DNA from: Candidatus Zhuqueibacterota bacterium
Lineage (GTDB): Bacteria; Zhuqueibacterota; Zhuqueibacteria; Thermofontimicrobiales; Thiofontviventaceae
Length of the DNA stretch: 64,000 nt
Reading direction: 5' to 3'
Assembly (NCBI GenBank): GCA_016931935.1
Contig: JAFGDW010000032.1
Coordinates: 25,380-89,379, forward strand
Shown: positions 46,376 through 54,650 of the stretch, one piece after another
How the letters are laid out: every line of letters starts with the position of its first letter
Numbering within the stretch: the first letter of the stretch is position 1
Notes under the pieces: model-generated
Databases searched by the model: none
Told to the model about the DNA's origin: nothing
The model's input: only the letters and a program-made list of their open reading frames with translations
Made by a program: the position numbers and the translations under genes

Positions 46376-47304
46376 AAAAAGATGCGCGCATCTTTGTTGC
46401 GGGCAGCGAAACGTTGTTCGGCAAAGTATTGGTGGAAACGCTACGCATGCGTGGTTACACACAGGTGGAAGGTGTTAGCGCTGAGGAGCCGGATTTAACA
46501 GACCTGCTAGCCGTAGAACGATTCTTCAGTACATTTACTCCCGAATATGTGTTTCTGACCGGCGGAAAATCCGGCGGTATTCACGCCAACCAAACCTGGC
46601 CCGCGGATTTAATGCTCAATAATCTCATGGTGCAAACACATGTAATGGATGCTGCGTTTCGTTTTGGTGCATCAAAATTATTGTATCTGGCCAGTTCGTG
46701 CAGTTATCCCCGACAGTGTCCCCAGCCGATGGATGTGACATCGCTCTTAACCGGACCACTGGAACCGACAAACGAAGCCTATGCTGTGGCGAAACTTGCC
46801 GGCATCAAATTGGCGCAGGCGTATAACCGGCAATATGGCGCCAATTTTATTTGCGGAATTCCTGCGAATGGGTTTGGTCGTTATGATGATTTTATTACCG
46901 ATGATGCTCATGTTATTCCATCGCTATTGCGCAAAATGCGGGAAGCCAAAATGAAAAACGCGCCATACGTTGTGCTTTGGGGCAGCGGGCAAGCTAAACG
47001 TGAATTTATTGATGCTGATGATGTGGCCAATGCCTGTCTATTTTTAATGGCGAATTACAACGATCCGTTACCTATCAACATTGGCGGCGGTGATACAATC
47101 TCCATTCGTGAACTGGCGTGGATGGCGAAAGAGATTGTCGGTTATCAGGGCGATATTCAATTTGATGCCCGCTATCCCGATGGCATGCCGATAAAGCAGC
47201 TCGACGCCAGCCCGATTCGAAAGCTTGGATGGAAGCCGGAAGCGAAATTTAAGGATGCGTTGAAAACGACGTATGAATGGTATATGAAGCAATTACATGA
47301 ATAA
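46372..47304 (+). CDS. GDP-fucose-synthase-like epimerase/reductase
   Basis: A 310-residue short-chain dehydrogenase similar to WcaG/Fcl, which epimerises and reduces GDP-4-keto-6-deoxy sugars. It contains VAGSETLFGKVL (nucleotide site), SSCSYPRQCPQPM and the catalytic YxxxK in YAVAKLAGIK, and QAKREFIDADDVANACLFLM. Next to HddA and HddC, a GDP-heptose derivative is a likely substrate. It starts in an overlap with the hddA-like stop (ATGA). Confidence 0.8.
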   Translation: MKKDARIFVAGSETLFGKVLVETLRMRGYTQVEGVSAEEPDLTDLLAVERFFSTFTPEYVFLTGGKSGGIHANQTWPADLMLNNLMVQTHVMDAAFRFGASKLLYLASSCSYPRQCPQPMDVTSLLTGPLEPTNEAYAVAKLAGIKLAQAYNRQYGANFICGIPANGFGRYDDFITDDAHVIPSLLRKMREAKMKNAPYVVLWGSGQAKREFIDADDVANACLFLMANYNDPLPINIGGGDTISIRELAWMAKEIVGYQGDIQFDARYPDGMPIKQLDASPIRKLGWKPEAKFKDALKTTYEWYMKQLHE

Positions 47305-47380
47305 AAAATTTGGAGATAATTTTAGCCACGGATTGACACGGATTTGAGACGGATAAATATAAAGATAACTAAAATAGCAA

Positions 47381-47428
47381 TTCACAGGATTTAGAGATGC
47401 AGATGAGCGATGCACGTGCTCCTGTGAA
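47381..47428. repeat. Hairpin TTCACAGGA/TCCTGTGAA
   Basis: Perfect nine-base inverted repeat: 47381-47389 with 47420-47428, separated by 30 bases. Confidence 0.5.
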
Positions 47429-47481
47429 CAATTACAATCCAATGCTATTAAGTTAAGCGATTTATGCTATTATAATGTTAG

Positions 47482-47509
47482 TTCATACTTCGACTTCGCT
47501 CAGTATGAA
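47482..47509. repeat. Palindromic hairpin, TCGAA-loop family, copy 3
   Basis: TTCATAC/GTATGAA around TTCGACTTCGCTCA; the same loop as copy 2 at 36789 with one compensated stem pair. Confidence 0.7.
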
Positions 47510-47524
47510 GCGATCACAGACTTC

Positions 47525-47552
47525 ATCCTGAGCCCTTCGTCATGCTCAGGAT
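47525..47552. repeat. Hairpin ATCCTGAGC/GCTCAGGAT
   Basis: A perfect nine-base stem with a ten-base loop CCTTCGTCAT. It sits 15 bases after copy 3 and shares the TGAGC and CTTCG words of that family. Confidence 0.65.
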
Positions 47553-47949
47553 ATACTCCGTCGAAGTGTGAGGCTTTCCACGGATTTCTGGATTTGACTT
47601 TAACTTAATGGCATTGAATTACAGTCTATAATCTTCACGAACGGACACGAAGTAAAATCACACTGAACGGGCAGTCAGGTAAGTAATTGATTGTCGTATC
47701 ACCAAGCTAGATAAATAACGTCAGGGACTTGAGCTGATACTCACCGGTCAATCAACGCAAACCACGATCGCTTATTCAGTACTAATTCATGGAAATCACG
47801 CGCATACAGGAAGCAGAGTTTTGTTTCCTTTAAATCATAGCTTCGTGTCCTTCGTGAATTTAACAGGTTAGCCTGTCCGATTTAGACTTCTAAGTCTAAG
47901 AGACTTCGGAAGTTTTCGATTAAGTATGTTGGTAACTATTCAGCAAGCC

Positions 47950-47974
47950 GTTGCCTGAGCCTGTCGAAGGCAAC
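47950..47974. repeat. Palindromic hairpin, TCGAA-loop family, copy 4
   Basis: GTTGCC/GGCAAC around TGAGCCTGTCGAA. The loop matches copy 1 at 26558 with two changes; the stem differs. A split relative lies at 48000-48060, with outer arms GTCGGCT/AGCCGAC and an inserted inner palindrome. Confidence 0.7.
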
Positions 47975-48130
47975 ACTTCCATGTAATATTGTTTGTTTGT
48001 CGGCTTCGACACCGTTCGTGCCGCGAGCACGCCGGTGCGAGACGGCAAGCTCAGCCGACGCCTAAATGTACACTCTACCTGAATAGTTACGTATGGTGCA
48101 GCATATAATCTGTAAAATCATGGAGGAGAT

Positions 48131-48526
48131 ATGTCCACATATACACCCATTGCCAACCGGCCACGAACTTACTTTGTTGATATTGATGGTGTCATCTTCA
48201 AACAGGAAAATCGCTGGCCCGATATGGAAACCATCGATCCCAAACGTGATTTGCTCCCCGGTGTGCGCGAAACATTTCTGCGTTGGGAAGCCAGTGGCTG
48301 CAAAATTGTGCTGACCACCGGCCGCGCCGATAATTTTCGCGAATTAACAGAACGGCAACTCAGGGAAGCAGGCATTCCGTACCATCACCTGATTATGAGC
48401 GCCGGTATGGGGCAACGAGTGCTGATTAACAATCTGAAACCGCAGGAACCGAGCGTTCGCACGGCGTTGGCAATCAATCTCCCACTGGATGTGGGGATGT
48501 CCCACATGAATGAAGAAGGCGAGTGA
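48131..48526 (+). CDS. HAD-superfamily phosphatase
   Basis: A 131-residue protein with FVDIDGVIF (residues 14-22), the DxD nucleophile motif of HAD phosphatases, and motif II VLTTGRADNFRE. It is short and has no cap domain, like polynucleotide-phosphatase-type or KDO-8-phosphatase-like minimal HADs. It may dephosphorylate a sugar phosphate; HddB-type heptose bisphosphatase is possible but not supported by a diagnostic motif. GGAGGAG precedes ATG 48131. Confidence 0.78.
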   Translation: MSTYTPIANRPRTYFVDIDGVIFKQENRWPDMETIDPKRDLLPGVRETFLRWEASGCKIVLTTGRADNFRELTERQLREAGIPYHHLIMSAGMGQRVLINNLKPQEPSVRTALAINLPLDVGMSHMNEEGE

Positions 48527-48533
48527 TTATTTG

Positions 48534-48649
48534 TACACTGCTTCCGAAGTGGTTTTGAGATTGTCCATAATATCTCCTCCTTTCAAAGGAGGAGACTAAG
48601 AGGAGGTACTTAACGAAAAGAATCTCAAAACCACTTCGATACAAGTGTA
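48534..48649. repeat. Nested palindromic element, MITE-like
   Basis: Outer arms 48534-48563 and 48620-48649 are 30 bases and mostly complementary (GAAGTGGTTTTGAGATT pairs with AATCTCAAAACCACTTC). Inside is a perfect ten-base hairpin CTCCTCCTTT/AAAGGAGGAG (48574-48594). No coding capacity. The architecture resembles a miniature inverted-repeat element or a REP-type hairpin. Confidence 0.7.
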
Positions 48650-48697
48650 ATAATGAAATTGGAATGAATTGAACTCGAAACATTTTGGAGAAACCAA

Positions 48698-49201
48698 ATG
48701 AAACATGCGGTTATTATCACGGCAAAGGGATTTCAGGATGAGGAGTTTACTTATCCGTTCTACCGTTTATTGGAAGCCGGCTTCCATGTGGATGTCGCCA
48801 CAAAAGGGATGGAGGTTGTGCATGGTAAATACGGCATTCCGGTCAAACCAACTGTGGATGCATTGGAATTAAATCCGAAAGATTATGATCTTGTCATTCT
48901 CCCGGGTGGCTATGAAGCGCCGGACAGGGTGCGGCAAATCCCGGAAGTGCTGGGATTTGTTAAAGCCATGTTTGAAACCGGCAAGTTGGTCGCAGCAATT
49001 TGTCATGGCCCCTGGGTGGCCATTTCCGCAGGTATTATGCAAGGCATGCGCGCCACGTGCTATCCGGGCATGGCTGATGATTTGATCAACGCCGGTGCCA
49101 ACTACGTGGACGCCCCGGTTGTGGTCGATGATAATCTGATTACGGCGCCACATTACCGGAACAATGGTGATTTCATGAAAGCCATTCTGGCTCATGTCTG
49201 A
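48698..49201 (+). CDS. DJ-1/PfpI family protein
   Basis: A 167-residue protein of the DJ-1/PfpI superfamily. Cys102 lies in the nucleophile elbow AAICHGPW; ILPGGYEAPDRVR precedes it. Members act as glyoxalases, deglycases or proteases; which activity applies here is unknown. It lies in a sugar biosynthesis cluster where reactive aldehydes may arise. TTTGGAGAAACC precedes ATG 48698. Confidence 0.88.
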   Translation: MKHAVIITAKGFQDEEFTYPFYRLLEAGFHVDVATKGMEVVHGKYGIPVKPTVDALELNPKDYDLVILPGGYEAPDRVRQIPEVLGFVKAMFETGKLVAAICHGPWVAISAGIMQGMRATCYPGMADDLINAGANYVDAPVVVDDNLITAPHYRNNGDFMKAILAHV

Positions 49202-49227
49202 TTGTCGTGAGATGTGGAGATAATGTT

Positions 49228-49917
49228 ATGCAGGAAATAACTACAAAAACACTCGAATATACCGATGTCATTGTCGAAAAACCCTGGGGCTATGAATACC
49301 TGATGATTCAAAGCAGCACCATTGGCATCTGGGCGCTGCATATCAATGAAGGCAGTCAGACATCGTTGCATTGCCACCCCCGGAAAAAAACCGGATTAAT
49401 ACTTGTGCATGGTGAGGCGCAAATCGGATTTTTGAATAATTCGACGATGCTGCGCGCCGTTAACAAACTGATGATCCGGCCGGGTTTGTTTCATTCCACC
49501 AAAGCAATGTCTCCGGGAGGAATTGATTTAATTGAAGTCGAGACACCGCCCGATAAGGTCAACCTGGTGCGGCTGGATGATGCATACGGTCGTGTCGAGC
49601 AACCCTACGAAGGGCCGGAATCGCAAAAGCCGTTATCGGATGATTGCATTCATCTGGATATTCCCACAATTTGCGATCGCAATGAATACACGATGAAATC
49701 CGCAAGTTTGATCGTTGAACGTGTGGATGTGCTGACGCCGTTGAAATTGTACAAGCCCGATGATCTGATTTTGGTCATCGAAGGCGGCATTTTCAGTCGC
49801 GACGGCGAACCGGTGCTGTCGGAAGGCGATGTCGTGACACGCAGCACCATCGATCGGCTGGCAGATACGTTTCCATTGTCCGAAGAAATGGTTTATATGG
49901 TTGTACGTGAGAAGTGA
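49228..49917 (+). CDS. Cupin-domain protein, mannose-6-phosphate-isomerase-like
   Basis: A 229-residue protein with a cupin fold: VEKPWGYEYLMIQ, then the metal-site stretch TSLHCHPRKKTGLILVHGEA (residues about 45-64), and a second cupin-like half ending in EGDVVTRST. It resembles type II phosphomannose isomerase cupins and other sugar-phosphate isomerase or epimerase cupins. The substrate is unknown. ATG 49228 is preceded by GGAGA; an ATG at 49207 upstream is in frame. Confidence 0.75.
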   Translation: MQEITTKTLEYTDVIVEKPWGYEYLMIQSSTIGIWALHINEGSQTSLHCHPRKKTGLILVHGEAQIGFLNNSTMLRAVNKLMIRPGLFHSTKAMSPGGIDLIEVETPPDKVNLVRLDDAYGRVEQPYEGPESQKPLSDDCIHLDIPTICDRNEYTMKSASLIVERVDVLTPLKLYKPDDLILVIEGGIFSRDGEPVLSEGDVVTRSTIDRLADTFPLSEEMVYMVVREK

Positions 49918-49938
49918 AACGTGAGACGATTTATGATC

Positions 49939-50043
49939 GTTTCCAGCGTCTCGCCGGAAATGACATAGTAGCGGCTCTGCCGCGATATCATGAAATTGCA
50001 AGGTAGAGCTTTGAGATAAGCATTCCCGGTTAGAAGCCGGGAA
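49939..50043. repeat. Clustered hairpins, TTTCCAG/GGCTCTGCC family, copy 1
   Basis: The spacer after the cupin holds TTTCC/GGAAA (49940-49960 region), GCGGC-TCT-GCCGC (49971-49983) and TTCCCGG/CCGGGAA (50023-50043). It is related to the cluster at 61516-61620. Confidence 0.6.
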
Positions 50044-50084
50044 GGAAGTTGATTCTGAACCATCAGAAAAAAGAAATAAATACG

Positions 50085-50963
50085 ATGAGATCTGCAGATT
50101 TTGGAGTGAATCCCGGTCTGCCCAAGTTGGCGCGGGAAGAAGTATCATTGAAACTATTTTATCGCATGTGCCTGGCGCGGTATTTTGATCTGGGCGTGGT
50201 GCAGGCATCGGAACAGGGACGAATAAACATACCGGTGTATCTGTCACTCGGGCAGGAGGCGATTTCCGCAGCCATGTCGATGGTAATTCCCGAATTTCAG
50301 ATATTTGCCCAACATCGTTGTCATGCCACATATCTCACATTTGGCGGCGATCCGGCTAAATTACGCGATGAATTGCTGGGACTCCCCACGGGCTGCAGTG
50401 GCGGACGCGCCGGCTCCAATTGCCTGCAATCGCATGAAGGCAGCATGACGATGTTCGGCCACCACGGCCTGATCGGTGAAAATGTACCACTTGGCGTGGG
50501 CGCTGCAATGGGTAGCAATAAACCAACCGTCTGCTTTTTTGGCGACGGGGCGGCTGAAGAGGATTATGTGTTTTCCGCTATGGCATTCGCTGTTACCAAA
50601 CAGTTGCCAGTGTTGTTTGTGTGTGAAGATAACAATTTGTCCATTCTGACACCGGTGAAAGATCGCCGGTCGTGGGACATGACCAAAGTTGCCGCCGCAC
50701 TCGGCATGCCCGCTGTACAATTCAGTGACGATCCCTGGATGATTTTACATGAAACCGAACGGTTGAGCAAGCAGTTACCAGCGTTCATCGACTGTTTCAC
50801 CTGCCGCGCCAACTGGCATGTCGGCGTCGGTACTGATGGACCGCCGGAGTGGGACCGGTTTCAACTGGTAAAGGAACGATTGGCCAAACAGGGATTAACG
50901 GATCAGGCAGAAAAGATTGAACGCGAAGTACAGGAAAGGATGAATAAGTTATGGAACGCCTGA
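50085..50963 (+). CDS. Thiamine-diphosphate E1 alpha-subunit-like protein
   Basis: A 292-residue homologue of the alpha subunit of 2-oxoacid dehydrogenase E1. The thiamine-diphosphate motif is complete: G153-D154-G155 and N183-N184, with HRCHATYL and the typical GENVPLGVGAAMGSN. It pairs with the next gene as a two-subunit transketolase-like enzyme. No E2 or lipoyl protein is nearby, so a complete dehydrogenase complex is not encoded here; addition of a two-carbon unit to a sugar is one idea. ATG 50085 is chosen; a TTG at 50049 is in frame. Confidence 0.85.
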   Translation: MRSADFGVNPGLPKLAREEVSLKLFYRMCLARYFDLGVVQASEQGRINIPVYLSLGQEAISAAMSMVIPEFQIFAQHRCHATYLTFGGDPAKLRDELLGLPTGCSGGRAGSNCLQSHEGSMTMFGHHGLIGENVPLGVGAAMGSNKPTVCFFGDGAAEEDYVFSAMAFAVTKQLPVLFVCEDNNLSILTPVKDRRSWDMTKVAAALGMPAVQFSDDPWMILHETERLSKQLPAFIDCFTCRANWHVGVGTDGPPEWDRFQLVKERLAKQGLTDQAEKIEREVQERMNKLWNA

Positions 50964-51865
50964 CAGTCGCTGATACCATACGTGAAATCACCCGCAATCA
51001 TTTAACGGAGCATAACGGTTTGCTCATGGGGCAGGCTGTTTCAGCCGTAGGCTGGGTAAATAACACCGTCCCCGATTGCCCGGGCATTATTGAATTACCA
51101 ATGTCCGACGTTGCCGGAGCAGGAATTGCTGTCGGTTCGGCGTTGGTTGGCCGACGTACTATTTTTGTGATTCGGTTTCAAGATTTTCTGATTCTCAACG
51201 GTAGTCCGCTGATATTTTATGCTGCCAAGATCAAAGAATTACATAACCGTCCGGCGCCAATTTTTGTGCGAGCTATCGCTGCCGAAGGAATTGGACCCGT
51301 TCATTCGGGCGTATTGCACAGTATTTTTATGCACTTTCCGGGATTCCGTGTGTGTGCGCCAATGACCCCCGGCGAATATCGGGCAATCTGGAAGGATTAC
51401 CTTGAGCACGACGATCCGATGATTGTCAGCGAGCACCGCATCAGCTATGGCAATACCGAAGAAATAAACGATATGTATGTACCTGATCCGGATATTACTC
51501 TGTATGCGATTTCATCCACACGGTTTGAAGTTGGCAAAGCCGCACGTTTGTTGGCCGATGATGGTATTCGCTGCAGCATTGTGCATTTGTACTGGCTCAA
51601 ACCATTTGTGGTGGATGAGCGGCTGTCCCATCCTTTGATGCGTTCACGGATTGGTATGGTAATCGATTCCGGCCATGAAATTTGCGGTGCTGCCCAGGCG
51701 ATTGCCTATGCATTGAGTGAAGCAACCGGCTATCGTGTGGCCGCGCTGGGTACAGAAGATAAAACCAAATGTTTGTGTGAGCCACATCAAAATAAAGCGC
51801 CCGATGCCCAGCGGATTTATCTGGCAGTTAAGCAGCTTATGGAATCGGACGATTTGGTGTTATAA
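50951..51865 (+). CDS. Thiamine-diphosphate E1 beta-subunit-like protein
   Basis: A 304-residue homologue of E1 beta/transketolase C-terminal parts, overlapping the alpha gene by 13 bases. The middle segment LPMSDVAGAGIAVGSAL corresponds to the E1 beta site whose Glu activates the thiamine; here the aligned residue is Asp53. The C-terminal transketolase domain (VVDERLSHPLMRSRIGMVID) is present. The pair may make a heterotetramer. The Asp may change or abolish the reaction. Confidence 0.84.
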   Translation: MERLTVADTIREITRNHLTEHNGLLMGQAVSAVGWVNNTVPDCPGIIELPMSDVAGAGIAVGSALVGRRTIFVIRFQDFLILNGSPLIFYAAKIKELHNRPAPIFVRAIAAEGIGPVHSGVLHSIFMHFPGFRVCAPMTPGEYRAIWKDYLEHDDPMIVSEHRISYGNTEEINDMYVPDPDITLYAISSTRFEVGKAARLLADDGIRCSIVHLYWLKPFVVDERLSHPLMRSRIGMVIDSGHEICGAAQAIAYALSEATGYRVAALGTEDKTKCLCEPHQNKAPDAQRIYLAVKQLMESDDLVL

Positions 51866-51946
51866 AAGGTTGATTTAATGGCTACGCACTTTGGAAGTGC
51901 GTAGCAATTTTGTGCGTTAATTTTCAATAATCCAAATAAAAAATCA

Positions 51947-52621
51947 ATGCGATTGACACTGATAATTCTGGGACTATTACTGTTAACAGCAGCATACCCG
52001 TTGATGTCGTATGAATGGTTCAAACCAAATTCATATTTTATTGTGTTCGATAAATTCATCACCGGTTCATTGGAAAATATTTCGGAAAAACAGCTCATCA
52101 AATCGGGCTACGAAAAACGACATTCTGGAAATGGCGTAATTGCTTTCACCGGCGCGGACACGGTGTTTCTGCCCGAGCATAAGATTCCGGTGGACGTATC
52201 GGTACAATTTGTGAATGGCAATAAGATGCCAGTACCAAAACTATCTGCGGATAATATCCTGTCACCAACACGTCCGGATATTTATTGCCCGGTGCTGATG
52301 CACATATCATACGATGCTGTTAATGATGAATCAATTCTAAAAGCAATTAATCAGCGTTACGGAACGAAAAATGTCCCGGCGCCACTTTCTGTAGCGGAAA
52401 TGCCGGAACTGCTATTTGTAACGCAATGGCAGGATACTACCGGACAGGGGCCTGTGTTACAGTACACACGAGCCGCTTATTGGAAAGAAAGCACATTGCG
52501 AATTCCGATCCGCCGTAACCGAGTGCATGCGTGGATTAGTTGGTATGTGCGCACAATATACCGCAAGCTGCCGGCATTTATGCAGCCAAAATGGTATCGG
52601 ATAATTACATCACCCGAATGA
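51947..52621 (+). CDS. Hypothetical protein with N-terminal membrane anchor
   Basis: A 224-residue protein with one hydrophobic segment at residues 3-20 and a soluble, mostly beta domain. I see no motif that I recognise. The C-terminus is basic (PIRRNRVHAWISWYVRTIYRK). The neighbouring genes suggest a glycan-related or envelope function. No clear ribosome-binding site is visible. Confidence 0.6.
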   Translation: MRLTLIILGLLLLTAAYPLMSYEWFKPNSYFIVFDKFITGSLENISEKQLIKSGYEKRHSGNGVIAFTGADTVFLPEHKIPVDVSVQFVNGNKMPVPKLSADNILSPTRPDIYCPVLMHISYDAVNDESILKAINQRYGTKNVPAPLSVAEMPELLFVTQWQDTTGQGPVLQYTRAAYWKESTLRIPIRRNRVHAWISWYVRTIYRKLPAFMQPKWYRIITSPE

Positions 52622-52660
52622 AAAATCCCTTCTGCATGGAGGGGTGATCGGAGAAAAATA

Positions 52661-54118
52661 ATGAATCAAAAAATAGATCTATTACTGATCAATCCCGGCA
52701 ATCGTTTGGAGCAGTTCGCCAAACTCAGTGATTTGGCTACGGTGGCACAGCCATTGGGATTAGCAATGGTTGCGGCGTATGTCCGTCAGCATGGCTATTC
52801 GGTGGCAATCATCGATGCCGAAGCTGAATTTTGGACGCCGGAGCAGACTATTGAAGCAGTGGAACAGTTCGATCCATTATTGATTGGCGTTTCCGCATAC
52901 ACTACTAAAATGACCGCTGCCGGACGATTACTGACATTAATCAGGGAACGTATGCCCCATGTGAAAACTATGCTCGGCGGTCATCACGGATCAGCGATTG
53001 CCCGCCGGACGCTTGAAGAAGAGGCTGTTGATTTTGTAGTTCAGGGAGAAGGATTTTTCCCAACAGTGGAATTGTTGCGTCGCATAAAGGTTGGCAAGCG
53101 CGATTTGGCAGTACCCGGTCTGGCGTTCTACGAAGGCCAGCAATTTGTTGATAATGGTCGGGCGCCATTAATAAATGATCTTGATGAGTTACCCTTTGCT
53201 GCCTGGGATTTATTACCGATGGAGAAATACAGGGCGCATCATTGGCAGGCGTGGGATTATGGTATGGATCAATCGGGATTCGCTGTGCTGTACACGTCGT
53301 TGGGGTGTCCGTTTCAGTGTGAGTATTGTTCGGTTAATGTTGTGTATGGAAAGCACAAAACCCGTTATCGCAGCTCCGAACATGTAGTGCGGGAGCTGGA
53401 GCTGCTGGTCAACCAATACGGCGTCAAACATGTGGAAATTATTGATGATACTTTTACGCTACTGCCAAAACGGGTGGAAGCATTCTGTAATGAAATTATT
53501 AAACGCGGTCTGGGTAAAAAATTAAATATGTGGTGCTTTGCCCGTACAGATCGGGTGACCACGCAATTAATGAAAAAAATGAAACAGGCTGGCATCAACT
53601 GGGTATTTATGGGATTTGAATCCGGTGACGATTTTGTATTGCAAGGTGTTAACAAATATCAAACGGTCGATCAAATTCGTCGAGCCGTTGACGATGTGCA
53701 TCATGCCGGCATTTACATCGGCGGCAATTATGTGTTTGGATTGCCTAACGACACACATGAAACCATGCAGCAGACGCTCGACCTGGCAAAAGATTTAAAC
53801 ACCGAGTACGCCAACTTTTTCCTGTTGATGGCTTATCCCGGCACCAAATTACAGCAGACAGCGCGACAAAAAGGTTACTCGCTACCGGAAAAATGGGGGC
53901 AGTATGGCTTCTTCGCGCCTGATGCTTTGCCGATGCGCAACGACCAGTTAAGCGCCGAAGATATTTTGGCATTCCGCGATAATGCCTTCAATGAATATTT
54001 TAATTCCGAACGCTACCTTTCGATGATACGCGAGCGCTTTGGGGAGCCAATTATAGACTTTATTCGAACGAAAATATTAACCAGGAAAATTGAACGAACG
54101 AGGATAGCCCGTGACTGA
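52661..54118 (+). CDS. Cobalamin-binding radical SAM enzyme, copy 1
   Basis: A 485-residue enzyme: an N-terminal cobalamin-binding Rossmann domain (about residues 1-140, IGVSAYTTKMTAAG) and a radical SAM domain with the iron-sulfur motif C216-x3-C220-x2-C223 (CPFQCEYC), then ESGDDFVLQGVNKYQTVDQ in the barrel. Class B radical SAM methyltransferases of this layout methylate unactivated carbons or phosphinates. The second copy at 55449 is a paralogue. The Nudix gene overlaps its end by eight bases. A modified sugar is a possible target. Confidence 0.88.
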   Translation: MNQKIDLLLINPGNRLEQFAKLSDLATVAQPLGLAMVAAYVRQHGYSVAIIDAEAEFWTPEQTIEAVEQFDPLLIGVSAYTTKMTAAGRLLTLIRERMPHVKTMLGGHHGSAIARRTLEEEAVDFVVQGEGFFPTVELLRRIKVGKRDLAVPGLAFYEGQQFVDNGRAPLINDLDELPFAAWDLLPMEKYRAHHWQAWDYGMDQSGFAVLYTSLGCPFQCEYCSVNVVYGKHKTRYRSSEHVVRELELLVNQYGVKHVEIIDDTFTLLPKRVEAFCNEIIKRGLGKKLNMWCFARTDRVTTQLMKKMKQAGINWVFMGFESGDDFVLQGVNKYQTVDQIRRAVDDVHHAGIYIGGNYVFGLPNDTHETMQQTLDLAKDLNTEYANFFLLMAYPGTKLQQTARQKGYSLPEKWGQYGFFAPDALPMRNDQLSAEDILAFRDNAFNEYFNSERYLSMIRERFGEPIIDFIRTKILTRKIERTRIARD

Positions 54119-54650
54119 TTCAACCTTATTTCAAACGGAACAGGCCGAACAAGTATTCGAAACCCGCTGGTTTAGTATCGAAAAAATACCCAATCGTCTG
54201 GAAACAGAAAATCCGTATTACCGGCTGTCGTGCGATGATTCCGTGGAAATTTTAGCGCTCACTCCGGACAAACAGGTGTTAATGGTACTCCAGTTTCGGC
54301 CCGCTGTGAGCATGCCGATGTTGGAATTGCCTGCTGGTCATGTCGATCCCGGTGAAACGCCGGAACAGGCAGTTCAGCGTGAATTGGAAGAAGAAACCGG
54401 TTATGCCTGCGAATGGATTACGTATCTCGGGCCGCACAAAATTGCTGCCAGCCGGATTAATAGCACATTGCATTTGTATTTCGGACACAATGCGTACAAA
54501 ATTATCGGCGAATGCCGCAAGCACGAAAAAGTTGATGCCGTGCTTATGCCACTCGATGAATTTCGCAAACGTATACAAGAAGGTCAATACCTGGAAATGT
54601 CTGGCATTGCCACATACTGTTTAGCGAATTTAGCGGGATTTGTGTCATGA
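54111..54650 (+). CDS. Nudix hydrolase
   Basis: A 179-residue protein with the complete Nudix box at residues 76-98 (G-x5-E-x7-REL-x-EE-x-G: GHVDPGETPEQAVQRELEEE). The sequence around it (MLELPAGHVDPGE) resembles ADP-ribose pyrophosphatases, so ADP-sugar or other nucleotide-sugar cleavage is likely. It overlaps the radical SAM gene and its stop overlaps the TIR gene start. Confidence 0.88.
   Translation: MTDSTLFQTEQAEQVFETRWFSIEKIPNRLETENPYYRLSCDDSVEILALTPDKQVLMVLQFRPAVSMPMLELPAGHVDPGETPEQAVQRELEEETGYACEWITYLGPHKIAASRINSTLHLYFGHNAYKIIGECRKHEKVDAVLMPLDEFRKRIQEGQYLEMSGIATYCLANLAGFVS

Larger units (their letters stand above)
47305..48130. other. 826-base spacer full of palindromes
   Basis: No credible gene on either strand. 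It holds hairpins at 47381-47428, 47482-47509, 47525-47552, 47950-47974 and 48000-48060, and degenerate words related to TTCGTGTCC. A TATAAT at 48104-48109, about 25 bases before the next gene, could be a -10 element, but I see no good -35 sequence. Confidence 0.6.

Noticed and set aside
47461..47480. TATAAT near 47471 as a promoter
   Set aside because: It lies 650 bases from the next gene, lacks a good -35 hexamer and is in palindrome-rich DNA.
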